A DNA stretch of 64,000 nt from Bog-473 sp963742035. GTDB taxonomy: Bacteria; Actinomycetota; Acidimicrobiia; Acidimicrobiales; RAAP-2. Positions within the stretch are counted from its first letter, which is position 1, and the number at the start of each line of letters is the position of its first letter. Location of the stretch: assembly GCA_963742035.1 (NCBI GenBank), contig CAVUKH010000007.1:124001-188000 (forward strand). The letters are read 5' to 3'. Below, piece by piece: positions 1 through 8,839 of this stretch. The position numbers and the translations under genes were made by a program. A model generated the notes under the pieces. That model saw nothing but the letters and a program-made list of their open reading frames with translations, was not told the origin of the DNA and did not search any database.

Positions 1-346
1 GGTCCATGTCCAGTACGCGGGCGTCGATGTCGTAGCAGCCCGGTCGCATTTCGTCGAAGCGGGCCGGTTCCATGCTCCACTCCGCCCGCGGCCGGCCGAC
101 GACGGCATTGAGCCCGACATTGGGATAGTGCCGCCCCTCGAAGATCCAGCTCTGCGACCCGTCGTCCTGCTCGACGACGCGCGGGGCCTCGGATGCGAGC
201 GCGGCGGGCAGGCGATGCTCGAAGAGGTCCGGAGGCTCAATCAGGTGGTCGTCGACCGAGATCACCGGCATCCGGATCGGCCGGGGCTCGGGGTCGGGCA
301 GCAGGGTGGCCCTGGCCGCGGCGGATCCTGTCTCGACGGTTCCCAC
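1..346 (-). CDS. Amidohydrolase (Amidohydro_2 type), N-terminal part
   Basis: The frame is open from a GTG at 346 to the window edge, giving about 115 residues. It contains ISVDDHLIEPPDLFEHRLP about 26 residues in, the usual opening of actinobacterial metal-dependent hydrolases of the amidohydrolase-related family, where the DxH contributes metal ligands. An internal ATG at 271 sits directly before this motif and is an alternative start. The gene is divergent from the aldehyde dehydrogenase, with only 47 nt between the starts. The rest of the protein, including the other metal ligands, lies outside the window, so the substrate cannot be inferred. Confidence 0.75.
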   Translation of the reverse strand, partial: MGTVETGSAAARATLLPDPEPRPIRMPVISVDDHLIEPPDLFEHRLPAALASEAPRVVEQDDGSQSWIFEGRHYPNVGLNAVVGRPRAEWSMEPARFDEMRPGCYDIDARVLDMD

Positions 347-393
347 CGGAGGATGACACTATCGTCAGCAAAGCAGTCCGGCCTGGGGGGTGC

Positions 394-1887
394 ATGACCA
401 CACAGATCGATGACGTCATCACCGGCGTGGGCCTGCTGATCGACGGCGAGGTGGTCCCGGGCGGGGCCGGCACCTATGCCGTCACCAACCCCGCCCGCCC
501 GGCGGAGGTCGTGCTCCATGCCCCTTCCACCACCCCGGCCCAGCTCGACCTGGCCGTGGCCGCGGCCCGACGCTCCCAGCGCGCCTGGGCCGCCCTTGAC
601 CCCGAGGAGAGGGCGGCCCACGTGGTGGCCGCCGCCCAGGCGGGCGTCGCGGCCGTCGAACGACGCGACCTGGCCCGCCTCCTGACCCGCGAGCACGGGA
701 AGACGCACCTCGAATCGGTCTTCGACACCACCACCATCGGCGGTATGGCGGCGGCCTTCGCTCCGCTCGTAGCCGAGGCGCTCGCCCCGCTCGAACGCAG
801 TGACGGCACCACCCGGATTGAGTGGGTCCCGCACGGTGTCGTGGCGGCCATCCTCCCCTTCAACTGGCCGGTGTCGGTCATGGGTAACAAGGTGCTGCCG
901 GCATTGCTGGCCGGCGACACCGTGGTCGTCAAAGCGCCGCCCACCTGTCCGGGCACCGTGCTCCTCGTCGCGACCGCCATGGCCGAGGTACTGCCGCCCG
1001 GGGTTCTCAACGTGGTCAACGGCCCCGACGCCGCCCTCGGCGCCGCCCTCGCCGGGCATCCCGACGTCGACATGGTGTCCTTCACCGGTGGCGTGGCTAC
1101 CGGCCAGGCCGTCATGGCCGGCGCAGCCGCCACGACCCGGCCGGTCGTTCTGGAGCTCGGAGGCAATGACGCCGCCATCCTCGCTCCCGACGTGACCGCC
1201 GGGGCGGCGCTGGCCGATCGCATCGTCGAGGCGGCCTTCGTCACCAGCGGGCAGGTCTGCATGGCGATCAAACGGCTCTACGTCCACCGGGATCGGTTGG
1301 ACGAGACGGTGGACGCGCTGGCGGGCCGGCTGGCCACCGAGATGGTGGGCGACGGGCTGGCCGACGGCGTGACCATGGGCCCGGTCCACACGGCGGCCGC
1401 ACGGGACCGGGTGGAGGCGCTGGTCTCCGAGGCGGCCGCGGCGGGAGCCGTGCTGGTGCGGCCGGGCCGGATGCGTCGAGAGGACGAAGGATCCGGGGGC
1501 TACTTCGTCTCTCCCGCGCTGGTTGTCGCACCGCAGGGCGACTGTGGCCTCGTGCGGGAGGAGCAATTCGCTCCCGCCCTGCCCGTCATTCCCTATGACG
1601 ACATCGAAGAGGCACTCGAAGCCGCCAACGACACGACGTTCGGCCTGTGTGCGTCGGTGTGGAGCAACGACGACACGCTGGCCGCGGCTGTGGCGGCGCG
1701 GTTGTCGGCCGGGACCGTCTTCGTCAACGCCCACGGCCTGTCGGCCATCGACATGTACGCACCGATGGGAGGCTGGAAACAGTCGGGGTTCGGGGTGGAA
1801 TTGGGCACCGAGGGCATGCAGGCCTTCGCCCGGCAACGCGTGCGTGTGATCCGGCCGGGCCCGGCGAAACAGGGAGAGCCAACGTGA
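394..1887 (+). CDS. Aldehyde dehydrogenase family protein
   Basis: This 497-residue protein has the normal ALDH length. It oxidises an aldehyde to an acid with NAD(P)+ in the cytoplasm. Visible motifs are PFNWP and the KAPP nucleotide-binding region, SFTGG, the general-base motif LELGGND (Glu254), and the catalytic SGQVC (Cys289). The C-terminal GGWKQSGFG motif is also present. The start is the ATG at 394, preceded by a G-rich ribosome site. The frame is open upstream to 193, but that part is arginine-rich and lacks the fold. The stop overlaps the next gene in GTGA, so the two are probably translationally coupled. Substrate unknown. Confidence 0.93.
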   Translation: MTTQIDDVITGVGLLIDGEVVPGGAGTYAVTNPARPAEVVLHAPSTTPAQLDLAVAAARRSQRAWAALDPEERAAHVVAAAQAGVAAVERRDLARLLTREHGKTHLESVFDTTTIGGMAAAFAPLVAEALAPLERSDGTTRIEWVPHGVVAAILPFNWPVSVMGNKVLPALLAGDTVVVKAPPTCPGTVLLVATAMAEVLPPGVLNVVNGPDAALGAALAGHPDVDMVSFTGGVATGQAVMAGAAATTRPVVLELGGNDAAILAPDVTAGAALADRIVEAAFVTSGQVCMAIKRLYVHRDRLDETVDALAGRLATEMVGDGLADGVTMGPVHTAAARDRVEALVSEAAAAGAVLVRPGRMRREDEGSGGYFVSPALVVAPQGDCGLVREEQFAPALPVIPYDDIEEALEAANDTTFGLCASVWSNDDTLAAAVAARLSAGTVFVNAHGLSAIDMYAPMGGWKQSGFGVELGTEGMQAFARQRVRVIRPGPAKQGEPT

Positions 1888-3629
1888 CGGTGGCACTCCG
1901 GGGGGGAACTGTCGTCGACGGCACGGGATCGCCGCCGGTCCCGGCCGATGTGCTCATTGAGGGCGAGCGGATCACCGCCGTCGGACCGGACGTGGACTGC
2001 TCTGGTGCGGACACGGTGATCGATGCCGACGGAATGCTGGTGACACCGGGGTTCGTGGACCTGCACACCCACTACGACGCGCAGCTCTTCTGGGACCCCT
2101 CGGCCAGCCCGTCGCCTCTCCACGGCGTGACCACGGTGCTCGGAGGGAACTGCGGATTCTCCCTGGCACCCATGGCGCCGGAGCACGTGGACTACATCTC
2201 GCGCATGATGGCGCGGGTCGAAGGCATGCCCCTGGCCGCATTGCGGGCGGGACTGCCCTGGGACTGGGGATCCTTCGGCGAGTGGATCGGGCGGCTCGAT
2301 GGGCGCATCGCCGTGAACGCCGGGTTCCTGGTGGGCCATTCCACACTGCGCCGGCTCGTCATGGGGGAGCGCGCCGTGGGGGGCCCGGCCGATGGCGCTG
2401 ACCTCGAGGCCCTGGAGGCGGCGCTCCACGCGGCGCTGCGGGAGGGGGCGCTCGGCTTCTCGACGTCCCAGGTCCACACCCACAACGACGGAGACGGCCA
2501 GCCCGTGCCCTCGCGCGCGGCGACCCGCGAGGAGATGGAGCGCCTGGCGACCGCCGTGCGCCAGCACGAGGGCACCACCGTGGAGCTGATCGTGGCGGGC
2601 TGCCTGAACGGGTTCAGCGAGGCGGACATCGATTTCCTGTCCACCATGTCCCTCCTGGCTGATCGCCCGGTCAACTGGAACGTGCTCGGTGTCTCGGCCA
2701 TGAACCCCGATGGAGCCTGGAGTCAGCTGGCGGCGGGGACCGCCGCTGCTGCCCGGGGGGCGACCGTCGTGGCGTTGACGCTGCCCCATACCATGCAGCT
2801 GCGGCTGAGCTTCGAGCACGGCGCCATCCTCGACGGCCTCCCGGGGTGGCGTGAGATTTTCGCGCTCCCGGCGGCCGAGCGCATGGCCGCGCTCTCGGAC
2901 CCCTCGACGCGCCGTCGCCTCGACGCCGGCGCGCAGTCCGACGAGGCCGGAGTCCTGCGGCATCTTGCCGTGTGGGATCGACTCATCATTGACGAGACCT
3001 TCGCGCCGGAGAACGCCGGTGCCGAGGGCCGGAGCGTGGGAGAGGTGGCACGCGAGCGCGGCCTGCAGCCCTTCGACGCCCTCCTCGACGTCGTGGTGGC
3101 AGATGGACTCCGCACGGGCCTACGGCCACCGATCGGCGAATCAGAGGCGGACTGGGTGCTGCGCGCCGAGGTGTGGCAGGACCCCCGGGCCATTGTCGGT
3201 GGCTCCGATGCCGGCGCGCATCTGGACACCATGTGCGGGGCCGTCTATTCGACCTCCATGCTGGGCGACGGGGTGCGGGCACGCGGCTTGCTCAGCTGGG
3301 AGAGGGCCGTGCAGCTCCTGACCGACGTCCCGGCCCATCTCTACGGGCTCCGCGATCGGGGGCGCCTCGTCGCCGGCCACTTCGCCGACGTCGTCGTGTT
3401 CGATCCGACCACCATCGGCCACGGCGCCGTTCGGACCCGCGACGACCTGCCCGGCGGGGCCAGTCGCCTCTACGCCGATGCGGTGGGCATCGGGCACGTT
3501 CTGGTCAACGGGACCGAGATCGTACGGGAGGGTGCGTTCACCGGTGTCGTGCCCGGACGGGTGCTGCGCTCCGGACGCGACACCGACACGGTGCACGCCG
3601 GATCCGACTGGTCCGGAGCTGCGATCTGA
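1884..3629 (+). CDS. N-acyl-D-amino-acid deacylase family amidohydrolase
   Basis: The 581-residue protein has the D-aminoacylase architecture. An N-terminal beta-sandwich (GGTVVDGTG) leads to the metal-binding DLHTHYD (His61, His63). A TIM-barrel body follows, with a late GGSDAGAH motif (Asp442) and a C-terminal ADVVVFDP return strand. The family removes acyl groups from N-acyl-D-amino acids or similar amides using Zn. The GTG start at 1884 overlaps the aldehyde dehydrogenase stop and has GGGAGAG a few nt upstream. A paralogue is encoded on the minus strand at 48144-49877. The two have the same layout but differ in sequence, so substrates probably differ. Confidence 0.88.
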   Translation: MTVALRGGTVVDGTGSPPVPADVLIEGERITAVGPDVDCSGADTVIDADGMLVTPGFVDLHTHYDAQLFWDPSASPSPLHGVTTVLGGNCGFSLAPMAPEHVDYISRMMARVEGMPLAALRAGLPWDWGSFGEWIGRLDGRIAVNAGFLVGHSTLRRLVMGERAVGGPADGADLEALEAALHAALREGALGFSTSQVHTHNDGDGQPVPSRAATREEMERLATAVRQHEGTTVELIVAGCLNGFSEADIDFLSTMSLLADRPVNWNVLGVSAMNPDGAWSQLAAGTAAAARGATVVALTLPHTMQLRLSFEHGAILDGLPGWREIFALPAAERMAALSDPSTRRRLDAGAQSDEAGVLRHLAVWDRLIIDETFAPENAGAEGRSVGEVARERGLQPFDALLDVVVADGLRTGLRPPIGESEADWVLRAEVWQDPRAIVGGSDAGAHLDTMCGAVYSTSMLGDGVRARGLLSWERAVQLLTDVPAHLYGLRDRGRLVAGHFADVVVFDPTTIGHGAVRTRDDLPGGASRLYADAVGIGHVLVNGTEIVREGAFTGVVPGRVLRSGRDTDTVHAGSDWSGAAI

Positions 3630-3742
3630 ACGCCTGACCGGCAACCGACTGAAGAAAATCCACCGGAAATGCTCAGGATGTGGGTCAACTCGTCCGACAC
3701 TGTGTCGCGCCGGTATTGCCCGAAGTCGGTGACGGCCCTCCG

Positions 3743-3748
3743 TATACT
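3743..3748 (+). promoter_or_regulatory. Predicted -10 box before the first acyltransferase
   Basis: TATACT lies 10 nt upstream of the GTG at 3759. At this spacing transcription would begin within a few nt of the start codon, so it supports the GTG start over longer in-frame versions. No convincing -35 element at 16-18 nt is visible. Confidence 0.45.
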
Positions 3749-3758
3749 GAGACCTCCC

Positions 3759-4856
3759 GTGGACATCGAGCTGATCACCCACGTCGATCAACTGACGGAC
3801 TACGTCAGCGGCTGGGATGCGCTGGCCGACAGCGTGTCTCAGCCTCGCTCCGGTGGGGCGATGGTGGCGGCCTGGGCCCGCCACATGATGAGTCCGGAAT
3901 CGGAGTTGCGCGTGTGGATCGCGACCGAGGGTCCGGAGGTCGTTGGCGTCCTCCCTTTCGTCACCGAGCCTATGGCACGGGGGCGGGTGCGGCTGCTTCC
4001 GCCCGCGACGAACATGATGTATGGCACCGTACCGATCGCACCCACAGACCGTGGAAATGAGATAGCCGATGCCGTGGTGAAAGGGTTTGCCGCTCACTCG
4101 GAGATGGTCGATCTCGCGAGCATCTTCTGGCTGCCTCACGGTTCGCCGTGGACGGGCGCATTCCAGAGACACCTCGGCGGACCTGACTGGGTCAGCACAG
4201 GCACGACGAACTACACCTCCTGCTCGACGACGATCGACGCTGGGATTGAGAGCTGGCTCAATCAGCGCAATCGGAAGTTCAGAAAGGAGGTCCAACGCCA
4301 AGCGCGCCGTGCTGAAGAGCAGGGTTTTCGACTCTTCACAGCCGTGGAATCCGCAGAGATCAAGAAATGGCTCCCGCACCTGCAGTCGCTCTACCTGCGG
4401 CGTCGAGAGAACCGTGGAGGCGAGGGCTACGAGTTCGATGAGGGCATGATCAGGGCGATTGGGTCGGCAGTCGACGTGGCGGCCCAGGGACACTTCGCGC
4501 TGTCCGTTCTCGAGCGCGAGGACCTCGTGATCGGGGCGACAATGGCTGCGATCGCCGGAACCACCATCAGTTGCTGGATCGTCGGTTTCGACCGCGAGTG
4601 GTCCCCTCTCGGCCCCGGCATCGCGGTGCTCGTGGAGTCACTGGCCGCCGGCGCACGAGCGGGATGCCAGATCGCCGACCTCGGAGTGGGGGACGAGCCC
4701 TACAAGTCCGACTTCTTGGACGACGCCCCTCCACTGGAATCGGTCACGTGGTGCAGGCCGCGATTGGCGCGATTGTTAGAGCTGTCGGATTCCGTGTCAA
4801 GGGCTGCCGTGGAATCGGATGCGGGTGGCTCGAGCGTTGTCGAAGCGCCAACGTGA
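3759..4856 (+). CDS. FemAB/CelD-like GNAT acyltransferase
   Basis: This 365-residue protein resembles the GNAT-fold 'BioF2-like/CelD' acetyltransferases (PF13480). It has an N-terminal domain with a GVLPF strand and a basic helix segment (RNRKFRKEVQRQARRAEEQG). A C-terminal domain has the pattern ISCWIVGFDREWSPLGPG then DLGVGDEPYKSDF, typical of this family. Members usually modify extracellular polysaccharide or cell-wall precursors. Its stop overlaps the glycosyltransferase start by 4 nt (GTGA), and a second member of the family follows at 5897, so a surface-glycan cassette is likely. The acyl group and acceptor are unknown. Confidence 0.78.
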   Translation: MDIELITHVDQLTDYVSGWDALADSVSQPRSGGAMVAAWARHMMSPESELRVWIATEGPEVVGVLPFVTEPMARGRVRLLPPATNMMYGTVPIAPTDRGNEIADAVVKGFAAHSEMVDLASIFWLPHGSPWTGAFQRHLGGPDWVSTGTTNYTSCSTTIDAGIESWLNQRNRKFRKEVQRQARRAEEQGFRLFTAVESAEIKKWLPHLQSLYLRRRENRGGEGYEFDEGMIRAIGSAVDVAAQGHFALSVLEREDLVIGATMAAIAGTTISCWIVGFDREWSPLGPGIAVLVESLAAGARAGCQIADLGVGDEPYKSDFLDDAPPLESVTWCRPRLARLLELSDSVSRAAVESDAGGSSVVEAPT

Positions 4857-5716
4857 GTCTGGACGAATCAGTTCGGGTTAGCGTCATTCTGCCGGTGCGT
4901 AACGGTGAGCCGTTCTTGCGCCTCCAGCTCGAGGCCCTGGAACGTCAGCAATGCACCTTCCCGTGGGAGGTCATCGTCATCGACAACGGGTCCACGGATC
5001 GGTCCGCCAGAACGGCCGGAGAGTTCGAAGACCGTCTCCCGAAATTCAAGCTGTTGTCGGAACCGGCGGCGGGGAAGTCACGCGCACTCAATCTGGGCAT
5101 TGCCGCCGCAACCGGCAGTCAGTTCGTTTTCATGGATTCCGATGACGTCGCGGGCGAAGGGTACGTCCAGAAGATGTCGGAGGCGCTCGAGGAATTCGAT
5201 GTGGTCGGTGGCTTCATCGAAACGACGACTCTGAATCCGTGGCAAGCCCGTAGGGAGCTGGCCGCGAATGACGGAATGCCCATCTACCAGCAGTTCCGAC
5301 CAGCATTGCCGGGATGTGTCGTGGGAATGCGTTCCACCGTCTGCGAACAGGTCGGCCGCTACGACGAGAAGCTCACGTCCGCAGAGGACATCGATTATTG
5401 CTGGAGGGCGTTCGCTCTGAGTGCGAGCTTCGGCAGGCGGTTCGATGCCGTGATGTACGTCCGCCGCCCTCCGGACAGCTTGGCCGCGTTCAGGAAGGCT
5501 CGTGGCTATGGGCGGGCGGCCGTTTGGCTCTACGAGCGCTACCGCTCCGACGGATTGCAGCGTCGATCGTTTCGAAGCGTCGTGAGCCCCTGGCGCAGGG
5601 CCGTGTTCAAGGCGCTGCGGAAAGAAGGTCCGTGGGGGTGGGCGATCGCATGGGAGTTCGGCAACGTGGTCGGCCGGACGGAGGAGTCAATACGACGCCG
5701 GACCTTCTGTCCTTGA
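4853..5716 (+). CDS. Glycosyltransferase family 2
   Basis: This 287-residue GT-A enzyme opens with SVILPVRNGEPFL. It has the nucleotide-binding IDNGSTD near residue 45 and the metal-binding DSDD at 95-98, and a later TSAEDIDYCWRAF acceptor-site motif. Such enzymes transfer a sugar from a nucleotide donor at the inner face of the membrane. No transmembrane segment is present. The GTG start at 4853 overlaps the upstream acyltransferase stop, indicating coupled translation. Longer in-frame starts back to 4571 would lie inside the upstream gene and are not supported. Sugar specificity cannot be read from sequence. Confidence 0.9.
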   Translation: MSLDESVRVSVILPVRNGEPFLRLQLEALERQQCTFPWEVIVIDNGSTDRSARTAGEFEDRLPKFKLLSEPAAGKSRALNLGIAAATGSQFVFMDSDDVAGEGYVQKMSEALEEFDVVGGFIETTTLNPWQARRELAANDGMPIYQQFRPALPGCVVGMRSTVCEQVGRYDEKLTSAEDIDYCWRAFALSASFGRRFDAVMYVRRPPDSLAAFRKARGYGRAAVWLYERYRSDGLQRRSFRSVVSPWRRAVFKALRKEGPWGWAIAWEFGNVVGRTEESIRRRTFCP

Positions 5717-5896
5717 AGGGCGGGTGAGTCTCGGCTCGCGAGTGACAGAGCACAACCAAGGACAGGTGGGGATTCTGAGGTCACTCCGCAACCACTCTGG
5801 AGCCGACTTCCGTTCCGGAAAATCCGGGCCCGCAGCGTCGCATCGATGCCGTCGCACGGGGGTTGGAGAGCAAATCGAATCATCTACGATTCGCAG

Positions 5897-7120
5897 ATGG
5901 AGACGCGGCTCATCACCATCAAGGATCTCTCACCGTCAGATGTGAAGGCATGGAAGGCTCTGGCAGAGACAGCGGTGGAGCCGAATCCGTTCTTCGAGCC
6001 TGGTTTTCTCCTCCTTGCCAGCCGTCACTTCGAGGCGTTTTCGCGAAGCCGTCTTCTGGTTGCCCATGAAGGGTCAAATTTCAAGGGCGTGCTCCCCATC
6101 ATCGACGTCGAGCGGGCGCGGCTTCCGCCTCGGTCGAGGATGACGACGCGCGGCGATCCCACCATGGTTTCCGGCATGTGCACGCCGCTGGTCGACCGCT
6201 CATGCGTTGGTCAGGCGCTCGGTGGTCTTCTTGAGGGTCTTCGGAACGGAGCCAAACGTGGCGACCTGCCCGGGATCCTTTTACTGAATCGTCTTGTCGA
6301 ACATGGGCCGGTCATCGACGCGCTGCGCCGCGAGGCCGACCTCCGAGGAATGCCGACGTTCTGCAAGGAATCGTGGCAGCGGGGATTCGTCAGTCGCGCT
6401 GGAACGTGGGAAAACCCACTGAGTCGCAAACGACGAAACGAGATCGCACGTCTCCGCCGTGCCATGGCGAACGATCACGGGGCTGAAGTCCGGCTGGTGG
6501 ACCGAACGCTCGACCCGACAATGGTGACTGAATTCATGAGGATGGAGGCGTCAGGTTGGAAAGGTCGAAGTGGAGGCTCCGCCATCGCTCGTACTCCGGA
6601 AAAGATTGCTTGGTTCAAGGAGTGGTGGGAGTGGTGGTCGAAGGCCGGACGGCTGCAGGGGCTGGCCCTGCATCTCGGAGACACGCCCATCGCCATGCAG
6701 TACAGCCTCCTTGCCGGCGACGGTGTCTTTCTCTTCCGGACTGCATACGATGACTCCTACGCCAAATACGGACCAGGTGCGCTCATGCTGCAGTCCGTAC
6801 TGGAGATGCTGTTGAACCAAACCGAGGCCGTCTGGGTCGACTCGTGCACGGACCCCCAGAACGAGTTCCTCCTGAAAATGCTCCCCGAGAGACGGACGAT
6901 CACCATGCTCTTGATCGGAACGGGAGGGATGATTGACCGACGCGCCGTGTCGTCCATGCCCATCATGACGCGCGGCGTTGAGGAGCTCCGTCGAGTTCGG
7001 CGACGGGTGCACGGGACGGGCCCGGGGTCCGACGCGGGCAACCAGTCGACACCCAGTCAGAGCAGCCGGGTGGCCAGTGCTTCCTCGCGGGTGCCGGCGC
7101 CGCCGCGCGTGAGTGAGTAA
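5897..7120 (+). CDS. Second FemAB/CelD-like GNAT acyltransferase
   Basis: This 407-residue protein has the layout of the one at 3759: an early GVLPIIDVERA strand, a basic NPLSRKRRNEIARLRRA helix and a C-terminal FRTAYDDSYAKYGPGALM segment, the GNAT acceptor-binding region of PF13480 proteins. The start is the ATG at 5897. A longer reading from 5846 lacks family similarity. The 180 nt before it look non-coding. The last 64 nt overlap the convergent peptidase E gene, so the serine- and proline-rich tail is probably dispensable. With the glycosyltransferase it suggests modification of a surface glycan or lipid. Confidence 0.78.
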   Translation: METRLITIKDLSPSDVKAWKALAETAVEPNPFFEPGFLLLASRHFEAFSRSRLLVAHEGSNFKGVLPIIDVERARLPPRSRMTTRGDPTMVSGMCTPLVDRSCVGQALGGLLEGLRNGAKRGDLPGILLLNRLVEHGPVIDALRREADLRGMPTFCKESWQRGFVSRAGTWENPLSRKRRNEIARLRRAMANDHGAEVRLVDRTLDPTMVTEFMRMEASGWKGRSGGSAIARTPEKIAWFKEWWEWWSKAGRLQGLALHLGDTPIAMQYSLLAGDGVFLFRTAYDDSYAKYGPGALMLQSVLEMLLNQTEAVWVDSCTDPQNEFLLKMLPERRTITMLLIGTGGMIDRRAVSSMPIMTRGVEELRRVRRRVHGTGPGSDAGNQSTPSQSSRVASASSRVPAPPRVSE

Positions 7121-7785
7121 GCCACCTTCCCCTCCACCTCGGTGAAGGCGTCCTGCAACTCGGTCCCGAAGAAGACGAGCCCGGTACCGTTCTCGGTGGC
7201 GTAGCCGTCGGGCAGCGTGCCCTCGGCGATGAGTCGGTGGATGAGGGGCCGCCGCTGTTCCTCCACGTCGTGGTGCGGGCTGTTGGACCAGGGCAGAAAC
7301 GCGAGCCCGTTCGTCACCGGCTCCAACGTCGGGCCGAAGGAATCGGTCGTGCCGCCCACGTGCCAGCACAGCGAGCCGGCGGACACGCCTTTCAGGACGA
7401 CGCCCGCCTCCCAGCATTCGCGGAACACCGCGTCGAGGCCATGCAGGCGCCAGAGCACCAGCAGATTGGCGGTGCTCCCTCCACCCACCCAGATGACGTC
7501 TTGCGCCAACAGATGCGCCCGCACGTCCGGCACGTTGGGCATGGGGAACAGCGTCAGGTGCGAGCTGATGAACCCCAGTTTGGAGAACGCGTTGTGCGCC
7601 GCCGCCAGCCGCGAGGAATCGTCGCCCACGGCGGTGGCGATGATGCAGATGCGGGGGTGCGCGCCGGCCTGGGCCAGGTCGGCGGCCAGCCGATAGGACG
7701 GTCCCGGCCGCAGATTGGCCGGATCCGGCCCATCCGCCTGGAACCCGATGGAGGTGGCGACGATGGTGGGTTGACGGGCCGCCAC
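7057..7785 (-). CDS. Peptidase E-like (family S51) protein
   Basis: The protein is 242 residues, near the family norm. It has WVGGGSTANLL near residue 99 and the nucleophile elbow GVSAGSLCW with Ser135. This matches the GxSAG serine of dipeptidase E and cyanophycinase-type S51 peptidases, which are cytoplasmic and cleave Asp-X dipeptides. The start is a GTG at 7785, 1 nt after the stop codon of the dehydrogenase gene upstream on the same strand, so the two are probably cotranscribed. The 3' end overlaps the convergent acyltransferase by 64 nt. Confidence 0.85.
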   Translation of the reverse strand: MAARQPTIVATSIGFQADGPDPANLRPGPSYRLAADLAQAGAHPRICIIATAVGDDSSRLAAAHNAFSKLGFISSHLTLFPMPNVPDVRAHLLAQDVIWVGGGSTANLLVLWRLHGLDAVFRECWEAGVVLKGVSAGSLCWHVGGTTDSFGPTLEPVTNGLAFLPWSNSPHHDVEEQRRPLIHRLIAEGTLPDGYATENGTGLVFFGTELQDAFTEVEGKVAYSLTRGGAGTREEALATRLL

Positions 7786-7786
7786 G

Positions 7787-8770
7787 TCAGGAGGCGAGGA
7801 CCTCGGGGTTGACGACGTGCAGCGGGCGCGCGCCGGCCATGAGCCGGCACAGGTCCTCGGCGATCGTCCGGGTGTGGTTTGACTCGGTGTCGTAGGTGGC
7901 CCCGCCGATGTGCGGCGTCAGCACGACCTGGGGGAATGTGGTCAACGGGTGATCGACCGCCAGGTGCTCGCCCTCGAAGTGGTCCAGTCCGGCCGCGGCG
8001 ACCTTCCCCGATGCCAACGCGGCGACCAGTGCGTCCGTGTCGTGGATCTTCGCCCTGGCCGTGTTCAGGTAGACGACCCCGTCGCGCATTTTTGCGAAGG
8101 CATCGGCGTTGATCATGCCGGTGGTCTCGGCCGTGACCGGGGCATGGACCGAGATGACGTCGGACTTCGCCAGCAGCTCCTCGAAGGAGCTGGTCGCGTC
8201 GGGCGCGTAGGGGTCGTAGGCCAGAACGTCCATGCCGAGGCCGCGCAGGCGCCAACGCAGGGCGCGTCCAACCGCGCCGAGCCCGACCAGGCCGACCGTC
8301 CGGCCGTTCAGTTCCCAGGCGCGGTAGCGCTGGTAGGGGATCTTCCCGTCCCGGTAGATCTCGCCCTCTCGCACATCGCGGTCGGCCGGGACCACGCCGC
8401 GGGTGGCGGCGAACAGGAGGGCCACGGCGAGCTCGGCCACCGCGTCGGCGTTCCGCCCCGGTGCGCGCAGGACCGGGACCCCGGCAGCGGTGGCTGCCGC
8501 CACGTCGACGTTGGTGGGATCACCGCGGCAGCTGCACACGGCGAGCATCGGCTGCTCATAGAGGTCGGCGCCGCACACGTCGCTCTCCACAATCACGATG
8601 TTGGCGCCTTCCGCGGCGGCTCGCTCGGCGAGCTGGGCGGCGTTGTAGATACGGAGAGTGGGCTGGTCCAGCCAGGAATCGAGCACCAGATCCGCCAGCT
8701 GGTGCAACAGGTCGAGGCCGGGACCGCTCACAGCGGCCGTCACCAGAGCCTTCGGGCGGGAACCTGTCAT
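7787..8770 (-). CDS. D-isomer-specific 2-hydroxyacid dehydrogenase
   Basis: The protein has 327 residues. The NAD-binding motif is GLGAVG at 163-168. The catalytic triad is readable as Arg239 (NTARA), Glu266 (GLDHFE) and His287 (LTPHIGG). The family reduces 2-oxoacids or oxidises D-2-hydroxyacids, and some members act on phosphoglycerate or on 4-phosphoerythronate. The ATG at 8770 has an AAGGAGAG ribosome site. The gene is divergent from the FGGY kinase with a perfect palindrome between them, so both may belong to one sugar-acid or polyol pathway under one regulator. Confidence 0.88.
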   Translation of the reverse strand: MTGSRPKALVTAAVSGPGLDLLHQLADLVLDSWLDQPTLRIYNAAQLAERAAAEGANIVIVESDVCGADLYEQPMLAVCSCRGDPTNVDVAAATAAGVPVLRAPGRNADAVAELAVALLFAATRGVVPADRDVREGEIYRDGKIPYQRYRAWELNGRTVGLVGLGAVGRALRWRLRGLGMDVLAYDPYAPDATSSFEELLAKSDVISVHAPVTAETTGMINADAFAKMRDGVVYLNTARAKIHDTDALVAALASGKVAAAGLDHFEGEHLAVDHPLTTFPQVVLTPHIGGATYDTESNHTRTIAEDLCRLMAGARPLHVVNPEVLAS

Positions 8771-8820
8771 GTCGGTCGAACTCTCCTTGTCGGGCGGACA
8801 TCGTCCATAATGACGGATCA

Positions 8821-8834
8821 TGACACGCGTGTCA
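8821..8834. promoter_or_regulatory. 14-bp perfect palindrome, probable operator
   Basis: TGACACGCGTGTCA is an exact inverted repeat in the 69-bp space between the divergent dehydrogenase (start 8770) and FGGY kinase (start 8840). TGACAC-type half sites are typical of TetR- and GntR-class repressors. It lies 5 nt from the kinase ATG, which also argues against the alternative kinase start at 8810. No regulator gene is adjacent. Confidence 0.6.
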
Positions 8835-8839
8835 GATTC

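Noticed and set aside
193..393. Upstream extension of the aldehyde dehydrogenase
   Set aside because: The extra 67 residues are low-complexity and overlap the divergent amidohydrolase gene. The ATG at 394 gives the normal N-terminus.
262..1896. Long antisense open frame opposite the aldehyde dehydrogenase
   Set aside because: Arg-, Gly- and His-rich translation without domains. It is a shadow of the real gene in GC-rich DNA. Similar shadows opposite 7910-8770, 14567-15913 and elsewhere were left out for the same reason.
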